NCBI GenBank assembly: GCA_046727955.1
Contig: JBKPDO010000406.1
Span: 1 to 24,570, forward strand
Direction: 5' to 3'
Source of the DNA: DASVXQ01 sp046727955
GTDB lineage: Bacteria; Actinomycetota; CALGFH01
DNA: 24,570 nt
The notes beneath the pieces were generated by a model that worked only from the letters and a program-made list of their open reading frames with translations, searched no databases and had not been told where the DNA came from. Below are positions 15,633 to 23,445 of the stretch, one piece after another (the first letter of the stretch is position 1; every line of letters starts with the position of its first letter). Position numbers and translations under genes: made by a program.

Positions 15633-16198
15633 CGGTCGATCTCGAAGCCGGCGGCCGCAATCTCCGCAAGGGTGTTGCGGCTGACGTGGCAGCCGCCGAG
15701 GAGCAGCGGCCAGACGTGGTCCATCAGCCGTTGCGCGCGAGCCAGCCCTGGGGTGTCGGCGAGGACGTGCTCCCAGAACCGCAGCTCGCCGCCCGGGCGG
15801 ATGACCCGGTGCAGCTCGGCCAGGGCGTGGGCGGGATCTGGGACGGAGCACAGCACCAGCGAGGCGACGCCGGCGTCGAACGCCCCGCCGGCGGCGGGCA
15901 GCTGGTCGGCCGTGCCGTCGAGCACCTGGACCGGCACGGACGCCCGCCGGGCCGCGGTGACGGCGAGGGCGCGCAGATAGGGCTCTGGCTCGACCGCGAC
16001 GACCTCGGTGACGGTCTCCGGATAGTGGTGGAAGTTGAGCCCGTTGCCGGCGCCGACCTCGATCACGCGGCCCTGCAGCCCGGCGAGCAGGCGCCGGCGG
16101 TAGTCGCCCACGCTTGGCTCCATGCCCTGGCTCTGGCGGGCGTAGACGCGGGCGAAGATCGGGTGGTGGACGGCCCTGGCGGGTGGCTGCGTGGTCAC
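15524..16198 (-). CDS. Class I SAM-dependent methyltransferase
   Basis: 224 residues. The SAM-binding motif I is VIEVGAGNGLN (about 45-55), followed by the acidic strand end VVAVEPEPY, then LDGTADQLP and the post-motif FDAGVASLVLCSVPDP. The opening HPIFARVYARQSQGMEP and the WPLLLGGCHVSRNT segment resemble bacterial relatives of METTL7 and phospholipid-type methyltransferases. The substrate is unknown; the adjacent lipid enzymes make a lipid or hydrophobic thiol plausible but do not show it. The GTG at 16196-16198 has AGGGG about 8 bases upstream; the longer ATG start at 16261 adds an unconserved leader and lacks one. The 3' end overlaps the PAP2 gene by 109 bases. Confidence 0.83.
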   Translation of the reverse strand: MTTQPPARAVHHPIFARVYARQSQGMEPSVGDYRRRLLAGLQGRVIEVGAGNGLNFHHYPETVTEVVAVEPEPYLRALAVTAARRASVPVQVLDGTADQLPAAGGAFDAGVASLVLCSVPDPAHALAELHRVIRPGGELRFWEHVLADTPGLARAQRLMDHVWPLLLGGCHVSRNTLAEIAAAGFEIDRYDQFRFPESRPPSPTAPHVLGLARRPAGGSPRRAT

Positions 16199-16341
16199 GG
16201 TGGCCCCTGGGTTGTGCCGGCTGCGCAGGTTGCGCTCTTCACTGGCGGTTGCGCTCCTCACTAGCAGCGGCCCCGCGTGAGACCGCCGGAGCCAGCTCCT
16301 GAGGCTTATCGTACGTATGGGTCGGGCTGTGGGTCCTCACC

Positions 16342-16391
16342 TTGCCGCGTGAGGCGGCAACTCGCGCGGCAACGTGCCTCTCAGGCGGCAA
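16342..16391. promoter_or_regulatory. Cluster of GCGGCAA heptamers in a divergent gap
   Basis: GCGGCAA occurs at 16354-16360, 16366-16372 and 16385-16391, and inverted (TTGCCGC) at 16342-16348. The first two opposed copies form a 7-bp-arm inverted repeat with a 5-base spacer. The cluster lies in the 305-base gap between the methyltransferase and acyl-CoA synthetase genes, 110-160 bases upstream of the latter. It looks like a multi-site operator. No other feature is visible in this gap. Confidence 0.4.
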
Positions 16392-16503
16392 CGTCACCCA
16401 CCCAGGTCCCGGCTCACGCCCCGGTCGCGCTGGACGACCAGGCCGACCCCGGACGAAGATCTAGTGGCAGCGGGGAAGGCTGGCACGGGAGAGGAGCTCG
16501 ACC

Positions 16504-18192
16504 ATGCGCGACCTGCCGCCCAACATGACCGACTACCTGGCGACACGGGCGTCGTTCCGGCTCGAGGTGCCCAAGGCCTACAACTACGCTCGGGACGTGG
16601 TCGACGCCTGGGCGGCCAGGGAGCCCGGCAAGCTGGCACTGCTGGCGGTCGGACCCGACGGCGGCAGGCCGCGCCGCTACAGCTTCGCCGACCTGGCGGC
16701 ATCCTCCAACCGGGCGGCCAACTTCCTCGCCGCACGCGGCGTGCGCAAGGGCGACCGCGTCTTCGTGATGCTGCCGCGTATCCCTGACTGGTACGACGTG
16801 ATGCTCGGCTGCACCAAGCTGGGGGCTGTGCCGATGCCTGGCACCACCCTGCTGACCGCGCGCGATATCGCCTATCGCCTGGAGCGGGCTGGCGCGACCG
16901 CCGTGGTGACCGACGCCGAGGGCGCCGGCAAGGTCGATGTGGCCGCCGAGCCGCTGGGTCTGGAGCCACTGCGGCGGCTGTGGCTGGGCGACCCCCGGGC
17001 TGGCGACGCCGCAGTCCCGCCCGGCTGGTCCTCGTGGGCCGAGGGGCTCGAGGCGGCGAGCGAGCGGCCACCGGACACCGAGCCGACCCGCGCCGACGAC
17101 CCGCTGCTGATCTACTTCACCTCCGGGACAGTGGCCTATCCCAAGATGGTGCTGCACACGCAGGCGTCGCTGGGGATCGGCCACCAGATCACGGCGCGGT
17201 TCTGGCAGGACCTCAAGCCCAGCGACCTGCACTGGACGCTGTCGGACTTCGGCTGGGCCAAGGCCGCCTGGGGCAAGCTGTTCGGCCAGTGGGCGCTGGG
17301 CGCCGCCAACTTCCTGTGGGACCTTCGCGGCAAGCCCGACTACGAGCTGCTGCTGCGGCTCATCGGGGAGCATCGGGTCAGCACGTTCTGCGCGCCGCCG
17401 ACGGTGTTCCGCGCGCTGGTGCTGGAGGACCTGCCGAACTACGACTGGTCGGGGCTGCGCCACTGCGTGTCGGCGGGTGAGCCGCTCAACCCCGAGGTCA
17501 TCAAGGTCTGGAAGGACGCGACCGGCCTGACCATCTACGACGGCTACGGGCAGACCGAGACCGTCAACCTGGTCGCCAACTACCGCTGCCTGCCGGTGCG
17601 GCCGGGGTCGATGGGCAAGCCGACACCCGGTTTCGATGTGTGCGTGGTGGATGACGGCGGCAAGGTGCTCGGCCCGGGTGAGGAGGGGCATGTGGCGGTG
17701 CGGGTGGCGCCGGAGCGGCCGGTGGGGCTGTTCCGGGAGTACTGGCGCGACCCGGAGGCGACCGCGGCGGCGTTCCAGGGGGACTGGTACGACACCGGCG
17801 ACCGGGCCTCGGTGGACGAGGACGGCTACTTCTGGTTCGTGGGCCGCGCCGACGACGTGATCATCTCGGCGGCCTACCGGATCGGGCCGTTCGAGGTGGA
17901 GTCGGCGCTGGTGGAGCACCCTGCGGTGGCGGAGGCGGCGGTGGTCGGCAAGCCCGACCCCGAGCGGGGCCAGATCGTCAAGGCGTTCGTGGTGCTCACC
18001 CCGGGCCGGGCGGGCTCGGACGAGCTGGTCCGCGAGCTGCAGGACTACTGCAAGCGGGTGACCGCGCCGTTCAAGTACCCCCGCGAGATCGAGTTCGTGA
18101 CCGAGCTGCCCAAGACCATCTCCGGCAAGATCCGCCGGGTTGAGCTGCGCGAGCGCGAGATTGCGGCCGGTAGCAGCGCCGATCCCGGCTGA
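16504..18192 (+). CDS. Acyl-CoA synthetase (AMP-forming, medium-chain/benzoate type)
   Basis: 562-residue ANL-superfamily enzyme that activates a carboxylic acid as acyl-AMP and then forms the CoA thioester. Motifs: phosphate loop YFTSGTVAYPK (204-214), SDFGWAKAAWGKLFG (247-261) typical of medium-chain ACSM-like synthetases, YGQTE (348-352), YDTGD (429-433), hinge region GRADDVIISAAYRIGP and the C-terminal catalytic Lys542 in TISGKIRR. The phosphate loop reads Val-Ala where Thr-Gly is usual; this variant occurs in the subfamily and need not mean loss of function. The ATG has GGAGAGGAG about 8-15 bases upstream. It is the only gene in its transcript, with a hairpin about 95 bases after the stop. 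The chain length or aromatic substrate cannot be fixed from sequence. Confidence 0.9.
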   Translation: MRDLPPNMTDYLATRASFRLEVPKAYNYARDVVDAWAAREPGKLALLAVGPDGGRPRRYSFADLAASSNRAANFLAARGVRKGDRVFVMLPRIPDWYDVMLGCTKLGAVPMPGTTLLTARDIAYRLERAGATAVVTDAEGAGKVDVAAEPLGLEPLRRLWLGDPRAGDAAVPPGWSSWAEGLEAASERPPDTEPTRADDPLLIYFTSGTVAYPKMVLHTQASLGIGHQITARFWQDLKPSDLHWTLSDFGWAKAAWGKLFGQWALGAANFLWDLRGKPDYELLLRLIGEHRVSTFCAPPTVFRALVLEDLPNYDWSGLRHCVSAGEPLNPEVIKVWKDATGLTIYDGYGQTETVNLVANYRCLPVRPGSMGKPTPGFDVCVVDDGGKVLGPGEEGHVAVRVAPERPVGLFREYWRDPEATAAAFQGDWYDTGDRASVDEDGYFWFVGRADDVIISAAYRIGPFEVESALVEHPAVAEAAVVGKPDPERGQIVKAFVVLTPGRAGSDELVRELQDYCKRVTAPFKYPREIEFVTELPKTISGKIRRVELREREIAAGSSADPG

Positions 18193-18284
18193 GCCTCCTC
18201 TTCTACGGAGCTGCCAGGTTCGGTCTGGGACCATCCAACTCTCGCAGTCCACCCCTGCGCGTGAACGCCTTGGAGCGCTGTGTG

Positions 18285-18321
18285 CCAGCCACTGACCAGC
18301 GTTTCCACTGGTCAGGGCTGG
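18285..18321 (+). terminator. Strong hairpin after the acyl-CoA synthetase gene
   Basis: CCAGCC plus CTGACCAG (18285-18299, one bulged A at 18291) pairs with CTGGTCAG plus GGCTGG (18308-18321), giving a 14-bp stem and an 8-base loop. It lies about 95 bases after the stop. There is no T-run, but stem strength and position fit a high-GC terminator. Confidence 0.5.
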
Positions 18322-19289
18322 TGTGGTAGGCCTGGGAGGACTTGGACCTCGGACCTCCAGGCGAGAAAGCAGCGCAGACGCCGTCCCACCCTGAATTGCG
18401 TGGGGTCGTCACTTGTCCTCCCCCGGCGGCGTCGTAAGCACTCTATTACGAGCCCAACGTCTGGGGTGGCCGACAACACTCAGTCTGCTGACAGGCCGGG
18501 ATGGCAGGCCCGCGATCCGCTCTTGGTGGCATGAGGGGGGCTCGGACGGGTTCGATCCAGGAAGAGACGAAAGCGACGCTCCGTCGGCTGATCGGTCGTG
18601 CGGCCGTGGTCGGGATCAGCGACGCTGTCGCCGCCGCCACGCGCATTCCAGATCGGATGGTTGTCAGCCGACGGAGCGGGGAGTCGGGCACACCGGGTCA
18701 GGGGTGGCCCGCCAGATGGTCGGGTGGCATGTCGATCGCATCCCTCCTTACCAGTCCGTCGGACAAATCCAAGCCACGGACACCGCCGAAACCTGCCAGT
18801 TTTGGCCTGGCGCGCCTGGTGTCTGCTGGCCGACGCTGGCAGCGTGCCACCGGGTCGGGCCACCGTCAGGGGCCATTGGTCCCGAGTTCTGCCGGCCCGC
18901 TGACCCTGGCCACGGCGACGGCGACCTCGTCCACCAGCGGCGACCAGCAGTAGCTGCGTGCCCCATGTCCACGTCGACGCGACGGAGCGGTTGTCGTGCC
19001 GCCGACAGCCTCACCCAGGACGGTGGCATTCCTTGTGGCCGCGAGAGACTGCCATGAGGCCACAGCCAAGCAGGTAGCAGGTGGGCCAGGTCGATGGCCT
19101 GCCGTCTTGTGCGCCGCAGCCGGCACAACCAACCCTACCGAAGCGTTCGCCCGCCGGGCCTGCACGGCCACATCGCTGCGCTTGGGCCGGTCGGGCCGAA
19201 GGTCCGCTGGACTGGGGGTCCTTGGGCCCCTGACGCTGCGACCCGCCCGGCGGAGCCTGGCAGCGCAGGCCCGATGGCAAGGAGGGGTG
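18322..19289. other. Gene-poor stretch, about 970 bases, no supported gene
   Basis: Short open frames on both strands cover this region, but none shows a recognisable fold, a good ribosome site or the strong third-position G/C pattern of its neighbours. Base composition is more even than in the flanking genes. It may be decayed coding DNA at the boundary between the core-like and accessory parts. The only clear signal is the ribosome site just before 19290. Confidence 0.55.
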
Positions 19290-19745
19290 ATGGGCATGGC
19301 AACCGTGCAGACCCTGGCTGGACGCCCGCAGGTCACGCGGGCCTACGGCGGCTTTTGGCGCAGGGGGATCGCTGCCGCCATCGACTGGCTGCTGATCGGC
19401 GTCGTGGTGTCCCTCTCGATCGGCTACCACGGGCAGCTCGCGGCTCCCCACTCGACCGCCAAGGTCGTGGTGTACTACGCGCTGGTGGCGGCGGTGGTGT
19501 GGCTGTACTTCGCCGGGATGGAGGGCTCCGCTTGGCGGGCGACCCTCGGCAAGCTGGTCGTTGGGGTCAAGGTCACGACCCTCGACGGGCAGCGGATCGG
19601 CTTGGGGCGGGCGACTGCGCGGCTGCTGGCCAAGCTTGGCCTGTCGCTGCCGCCGCTGGGGTTCGGGTTCGTGCTGGCCGGTCTCGATGCCCGCAAGCAG
19701 GCCCTGCATGACAAGGCGGCGGGCACCCTGGTGGCACGCGGGTGA
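19290..19745 (+). CDS. RDD family membrane protein
   Basis: 151 residues. RRGIAAAIDWLLIGVVV (24-40) carries the Arg and first Asp of the RDD signature within the first membrane helix. A second helix is about 57-76 and a third hydrophobic stretch about 113-131. The end, LDARKQALHDKAAGTLVAR, matches the family's third motif (D..rQalHDk.AgT.V). Function is unclear; some RDD proteins act in ion or proton exchange. The ATG at 19290 has AAGGAGG about 6 bases upstream; a longer in-frame start at 18996 would add unsupported sequence. The next small gene begins 62 bases later on the same strand, so co-transcription is likely. Confidence 0.85.
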   Translation: MGMATVQTLAGRPQVTRAYGGFWRRGIAAAIDWLLIGVVVSLSIGYHGQLAAPHSTAKVVVYYALVAAVVWLYFAGMEGSAWRATLGKLVVGVKVTTLDGQRIGLGRATARLLAKLGLSLPPLGFGFVLAGLDARKQALHDKAAGTLVARG

Positions 19746-19807
19746 GGAGCCCGCCGTCAAAGAACTCCATCTGACCGCCATGCGTGATCCAGGCGAGGAG
19801 GCGTCCC

Positions 19808-20095
19808 ATGGGAATCCTGCGCCAGCGACAGGCTCCTGAAGCGCCACGGCTGGTGTACCGGCGATGCCCCGGCTGCGACTACGACTTCGTGACCGGCACC
19901 GGACAGAAGTCGTGCGGCTGGTATGAGTGCCCGTACCTGCCCGAGGAGCTGCAGGTCTTCTGCCCCGAGTGCAACCACAACTTCGCCACCGGCGAGGGCG
20001 CGCCGTCGTGCGGGGAGCCGCCGAGCTGCCGCTGGGCAGCCGAGGGCTACCAGCACGCCGAGAACGCCCGCCGGTTCCAGGCCGGACAACGCTGA
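19808..20095 (+). CDS. Small protein with duplicated four-cysteine zinc-knuckle motif
   Basis: 95 residues, not a family I can name. Two copies of the same pattern, C-P-x-C-x3-F-x-T-G-x-G-x2-S-C-G-x4-C, cover residues 20-41 and 52-74 (Cys 20, 23, 36, 41 and 52, 55, 68, 74; the last spacing is one longer in copy two). Each set of four Cys could bind one zinc. The C-terminal WAAEGYQHAENARRFQAGQR is probably helical. GAGGAGG lies about 7 bases before the ATG at 19808, which rules out the earlier ATG at 19784. It follows the RDD gene. It could be a nucleic-acid or protein-binding adaptor, but no function is shown. Confidence 0.72.
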   Translation: MGILRQRQAPEAPRLVYRRCPGCDYDFVTGTGQKSCGWYECPYLPEELQVFCPECNHNFATGEGAPSCGEPPSCRWAAEGYQHAENARRFQAGQR

Positions 20096-20191
20096 CCAGC
20101 TCCGGTCCCGGCCGCAAGGCAAGCCGGCATGAGGCGGCAGCACTCGGCCTTCCTGTGCAGGCCCAAGGACCCTGCGCGCGTTGAAGCTTGA

Positions 20192-20208
20192 CAGCGTGTT
20201 GCTCAAAG
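20192..20208. repeat. Half copy of the dispersed palindrome (site D)
   Basis: CAGCGTGTTGCTCAAAG matches the right half of the palindromes further right (CAGGGTGTTGCACAAAG) at 15 of 17 positions. The expected left half is missing. It lies just outside the transposase 3' end, so the insertion may have split or replaced an ancestral copy. A GCTCAA/TTGAGC inverted repeat (20201-20206/20216-20221) overlaps it. Confidence 0.5.
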
Positions 20209-21700
20209 ACAGGGGTTGAGCGGGTTGTCAGCGGCTCGGGACCAAGCGATGCCTGCGCTCGCCGGTGGACGGCGCGCGTCGCAGTGGCCTGACCGTGTGC
20301 CGCCACAGTTTGAGGAGGTTGTGGGTGCCGCACAGCAGCTTCCACTCCGCCTCGCACGCCGCCAGCCCCCGGCGCAGGAGCCGCCTGGCGCCGCGGCCGT
20401 CCTTGATCTGGCCGAAGACCGGCTCGACCGTCTCCTTTCGCTTGGCGTAGCGCGCCTTGCCGTCCTCGCTTTGGAGCTTGGCCGTCATCGCCGCGCGCAG
20501 CTCGTCGCTGCGGGACGCCGACGGCTTGCCATCCTTGCGGGGCTTGCCATGGTTGCCGTGCTTGGGCGGGGGGATCAGCAGCTCCGGCGCGTTCTCGATC
20601 TCGGTCAGGTTGGCGATCGACCAGTAGCCGGAGTCGGCCAGCAGCGTCCCCGGTCGGTCCTGGATCCCAGCGGCGGCCAGCGTGGCCGAGGTGGCATCGA
20701 GCATGGGTTCGAGTTGTTGGAAGTCGTTGGCATCCTGGGTCAGCTCGGCCGCCACGATGACCTGTTCCAAGGTAGTGACGGCTTGAGCGTTGTAGCCCTG
20801 CACCCGGCCGCGACGGGTGTGCAGCAGGCGGCTGTCGGGGTCGGTGGTGTTGGCGGTCGCCTTGGGGTTGGGGGCCTCGTCCCGCGCCCGCGGCTTGAGG
20901 GTGGGCGGCGGCTTGCCCTTCGCGGCTGCTGCGGCGGCGCTGGCAGCCACCCGCTCGGCGAAGCGCCGGGCACGTTCGGCCGCCTCGGCGTCCAGCCGGG
21001 CCTTGGCCTGCCGCAGCTGTGCCAGCCGGCTGGCCTTGCTGGCCAGCGCCTCGGGCAGTTCGTTCCTACACGCGTCGCCGAATAGCCGGTCCTCGTGCTG
21101 GTCGGCGTCGGCGGCCTGGCGGAGGATCTCGGCGACCTCGGCGTCCAGCCGGTCCAGGGTGCGGTTGGCCTTGTCGGCGGCGTTGCCGGCCAGCTTGGTC
21201 CCGTCCAGCGCCACGGTGCCGACGCGGACCATCCCGGCGGCGGCGCACAGCTTCAAGGACTCGACGAGGAACCCGGCCAGGGCCTGCTCGTGGCGGACAC
21301 GAAAGCGGGCGATCGTGACATGGTCGGGGAGCTGGTTGGCGGCCAGCACCCGAAAGGCGATGTCCTCCTGGCAGCGCCGCTCGATCTGCCGGGAGGAACG
21401 CACGCCGATGCAGTAGGCGTAAAGGAGCGCGCCGAGCAGGGTCTTGGGGTCGTAGGCGGGATGGCCGTGCCCGTCGTCGCGGTGCGCCCGGTAGAAGGGT
21501 GCCAGATCGAGCTGGTCGACCACGTCGAGGATGAACCAGGCCAGGTGGCCTTCGGGGAGCCAGTCGCGCAGATCGGGTGGGAGCAGGAAGGGCTGGTCGC
21601 GGTCGCCGCGCAGGAAGTTGTAGGCCATAGCCTATTCTACGCTTCTGCGACGCTCGCCACAAATATGGCTATTCTTGCTGTCTCAAGCCGCCGCGTGAGA
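20209..21700 (-). mobile_element. IS1182-family insertion sequence (ends not resolved)
   Basis: A full-length transposase gene with short flanks, about 1.4-1.5 kb. I could not align convincing terminal inverted repeats or a target duplication between about 20,190-20,230 and 21,629-21,700, so these limits are only the gap between neighbouring features. An intact transposase frame suggests a recent or still active copy. Confidence 0.6.
20228..21628 (-). CDS. IS1182 family transposase
   Basis: 466 residues, full length. The N-terminal DUF772-type domain shows LLPPDLRDWLPEGHLAWF, AYDPKTLLGALLYAYCIGV and RSSRQIERRCQEDIAFRVLA. The DDE nuclease set is Asp142 in VALDGTKLAGNA, Asp332 in LLADSGYW and Glu402 in KETVEPVFGQIK. 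A charged, Ala-rich insert (about 200-260) lies between the first and second Asp, as is usual for this family. It catalyses cut-and-paste movement of its own element. The ATG at 21626-21628 is the natural start (MAYNFL). No frameshift or stop is present. The G+C and codon use match the host, which suggests long residence in similar genomes. Confidence 0.93.
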   Translation of the reverse strand: MAYNFLRGDRDQPFLLPPDLRDWLPEGHLAWFILDVVDQLDLAPFYRAHRDDGHGHPAYDPKTLLGALLYAYCIGVRSSRQIERRCQEDIAFRVLAANQLPDHVTIARFRVRHEQALAGFLVESLKLCAAAGMVRVGTVALDGTKLAGNAADKANRTLDRLDAEVAEILRQAADADQHEDRLFGDACRNELPEALASKASRLAQLRQAKARLDAEAAERARRFAERVAASAAAAAAKGKPPPTLKPRARDEAPNPKATANTTDPDSRLLHTRRGRVQGYNAQAVTTLEQVIVAAELTQDANDFQQLEPMLDATSATLAAAGIQDRPGTLLADSGYWSIANLTEIENAPELLIPPPKHGNHGKPRKDGKPSASRSDELRAAMTAKLQSEDGKARYAKRKETVEPVFGQIKDGRGARRLLRRGLAACEAEWKLLCGTHNLLKLWRHTVRPLRRAPSTGERRHRLVPSR

Positions 21701-22120
21701 TCAGGGGCTATGAACCGCCAGCGCGGAAATGCGGCGGCCAACCGGCCCGTCGGTCACCAGATAGGTCACGGTGAGCCGGCCGATCTCACCGCCGTCGCGC
21801 CGCCGACGCGAAAACGACCCACGGTAGAGCGCAGATGTGGCGTTCAAAACGGTGACCTTGGAGTCAAGGACCTCGCTGCGGTGGTAGTCAGCCGCGCGCA
21901 TCCCGTCGACCTGTTGCTGTGCCACCGCAACGACCCGGTCGTCGCTGGTCAGCACGACGACCCCGTCGTCGGTGGTGAGCAGCAGCGGGACGCCGTAGTA
22001 GGCGAGCAGCGACGCGGGGTCGCGCTCGCCTCGCCCACACGCCGCAAAGGCGTCGAGGTACTCACCAAACCATCGGCTCACGTCGCTGCTGTCCACGGTC
22101 ACGGACCATACTGCCGCCAT
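21701..22120 (-). CDS. DUF6841 family protein (NTF2/SnoaL-like)
   Basis: 139 residues. The pattern RWFGEYLDAFAACGRGERD, then YYGVPLLLTTDDGVVVLTS, QQVDGMRAADYHRSEV and TSALYRGSFSRRRRDGGEI with a final strand TYLVTDGPVGRRISAL fits a small alpha+beta cone of the NTF2/SnoaL type and my memory of DUF6841. Function is unknown; such folds often bind small ligands or act as isomerases. The start is uncertain: ATG 22118-22120 is chosen, a GTG at 22102 is possible, and neither has a clear ribosome site. It ends 72 bases from the transposase start, on the same strand. Confidence 0.68.
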   Translation of the reverse strand: MAAVWSVTVDSSDVSRWFGEYLDAFAACGRGERDPASLLAYYGVPLLLTTDDGVVVLTSDDRVVAVAQQQVDGMRAADYHRSEVLDSKVTVLNATSALYRGSFSRRRRDGGEIGRLTVTYLVTDGPVGRRISALAVHSP

Positions 22121-22220
22121 GACGGCCAAGGTCTGCAACGACGCCAGGCACGAACGCGGTCGAGCCGCACACTGCCAGCCGCCCGGCCGCATCGGTAGCT
22201 TCGGGACCCGGTCCAAGAGC

Positions 22221-22257
22221 TATGCGCAACGGGCTGGTACCAGGGTGTTGCACAAAG
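22221..22257. repeat. GGTACC-centred dispersed palindrome (site A)
   Basis: Symmetry about 22238/22239: GCAAC-GGG-CTGGT pairs with ACCAG-GGT-GTTGC, with further partial matches outward to CACAAA. About 13 of 18 paired positions match, failing mainly in a 3-base internal block. The right half is shared at 16 of 17 positions with site B and at 16 of 16 with the inverted left half of site C. It lies in a 316-base gap between the DUF6841 gene and the LPFTG gene. Confidence 0.7.
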
Positions 22258-22386
22258 AAGGCGAAGACATGTCGGCGATGGACGCCAAGTGCTCGGGAAC
22301 CTCGGGTGACGGGAACCCTCGGTGGTCGCCTAACGGTGGCCTGGAAGCCGATTGGATCAGCCGATGGCTCGTCCGTAGCGACTCGA

Positions 22387-22426
22387 CCCTGCGGTCAGCG
22401 GCCGTAGGCGACCAGTGACCGCAGGG
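22387..22426 (-). terminator. Terminator hairpin of the LPFTG gene
   Basis: Perfect 11-base arms CCCTGCGGTCA (22387-22397) and TGACCGCAGGG (22416-22426) enclose 18 bases, beginning 10 bases past the TAG stop of the LPFTG protein gene. No T-run follows. The position and stem strength favour a terminator or mRNA 3'-end protector. Confidence 0.6.
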
Positions 22427-22436
22427 AATTGATCGT

Positions 22437-22946
22437 CTAGGCAGCGTGTCGGCCACGCCTGCGCGCGCCCAGGGCGAGCGCGGCGCCTAGCCCGAGCAGG
22501 CCCAAGCCGGCGAACAGCAACGGTGCCGTGGTGGAGCCCGTAAATGGCAGGCGGCCCGAGACCGCGGACGGCGCCCGGACCAGCAACGTCGCCGAGACGC
22601 CAAGGTTCCCGCCGCCGCAACGCCCGGTGATGGTGTAGGTCCCGGCCGGCCTGGAGCTGGGAATCCGAGTCGTTGCCGTGAACGCTCCGCCCGGCTCGAC
22701 GGTCGCGAACACCGCCGGCAGCCCAGCGAAGTCGTGGGTGTGGGCGAACGCCTTGGAGATCAGGGTGACGGGGCCTGGACAGTCCGGGCCGACCGACCCC
22801 GACAGGGTGACGGTGTCCCCTGCGGCGACCGAGCTCGGGCTGACATGGATGGCGACGGGCGCGGCCCATGCGGGCGCGGCAAGCAGCGTGAGCATCCCGA
22901 CGGTGGCGGCGAACACGAACGCGGTGATGGTCCGGACTGGTCGCAT
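22437..22946 (-). CDS. Small secreted LPFTG cell-wall-anchored protein
   Basis: 169 residues. A signal peptide (about 1-28, ending AAPAWA before APV) leads to one beta-rich Ig-like domain (30-125) with two cysteines (56 and 110) that could form a disulfide. The C-terminus is a sortase signal: LPFTG at 133-137, a hydrophobic helix (about 141-160) and ARRRGRH. Sortase would cut at Thr-Gly and attach the protein to peptidoglycan. GGGGGAGG lies 5 bases before the ATG, one of the best ribosome sites in the window. No sortase gene is nearby. The ligand or role of the domain is unknown; the fold resembles surface repeats with Ser-Val-Ala-Ala-Gly-Asp-Thr strand starts. Confidence 0.85.
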   Translation of the reverse strand: MRPVRTITAFVFAATVGMLTLLAAPAWAAPVAIHVSPSSVAAGDTVTLSGSVGPDCPGPVTLISKAFAHTHDFAGLPAVFATVEPGGAFTATTRIPSSRPAGTYTITGRCGGGNLGVSATLLVRAPSAVSGRLPFTGSTTAPLLFAGLGLLGLGAALALGARRRGRHAA

Positions 22947-23445
22947 GGCGACCTCCCCCGATGAAGCACGACCTTGTGGGTCCTAGCCGCAGCATGGCGG
23001 GAGCCGGTCACGACCTGGCGGCGGCGGAGCATCGCGAGCATCGCGAACCGGACTCGACCTGGTCTCGATCGTCGATTGGAACGAGCACGCCGGCTGAGTA
23101 CCGGAGGCGTTTCCGCAACACGCTGGTACCAGGGTGTTTCACAAAGCTCAGCGCCCAATGGCTGACTGCTGTTGACCGTCAGCCACAGCTGCGAACTGCT
23201 ACGTGGGGCACGTCGAGGTCACGGCCGGTGAGGACGAACGGCGCGCAGACGTCGCGGCTGCGATACCAGCTGGCGTGCAGGGTGAGGCCGACCCACGGCG
23301 ACCATCTGCCTTGTTGACAGCTTTCCGTGTTGGTCGCGCGACAGCAGTGGCCGTCCGGTCCGCTGGTCTACGCAACCGGCTCGTGCCGCAAGGCAACCGG
23401 CCCTATACTCGACAGAGGTCGTAGGATCCGCGGTTGGGGGATCTC
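22947..23445. other. 499-base gap with palindrome site B and a possible promoter box
   Basis: This gap separates two divergent genes. Apart from site B (23111-23146), the main visible signal is TATACT at 23404-23409, a good -10 box match for the HhH gene, without a clear -35 partner. TTGACA at 23314-23319 has no -10 at the right distance. No gene is supported. Confidence 0.45.
23111..23146. repeat. GGTACC-centred dispersed palindrome (site B)
   Basis: Symmetry about 23127/23128: GCAACAC-G-CTGGT pairs with ACCAG-G-GTGTTTC, and partial pairing continues to the flanking TT/AA. About 13 of 17 paired positions match. Most of the core and right half equals site A, while sequence outside the palindrome is unrelated, as expected for a dispersed element rather than a segmental duplication. 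Confidence 0.7.

Noticed and set aside
16414..18252. 612-codon antisense open frame opposite the acyl-CoA synthetase
   Set aside because: Shadow frame; the sense strand carries all ANL motifs.
18540..18570. GGTTCGATCC resembling a tRNA T-loop
   Set aside because: Flanking bases do not form the T stem, and no acceptor, D or anticodon arm can be placed around it.
18413..19057. 214-codon open frame in the gene-poor stretch
   Set aside because: No domain, no ribosome site and weak codon-position bias.
20190..21700. Terminal inverted repeats of the insertion sequence
   Set aside because: The best pairing by eye (around TTGAGCGGG and GCGAGCGTC) matches barely above chance, so the ends were left unassigned.
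23175..23320. Protein-like minus-strand stretch in the gap left of the HhH gene
   Set aside because: One frame looks protein-like (GLTLHASWYRSRD) but it is interrupted by stops, has no start and no family I can identify.
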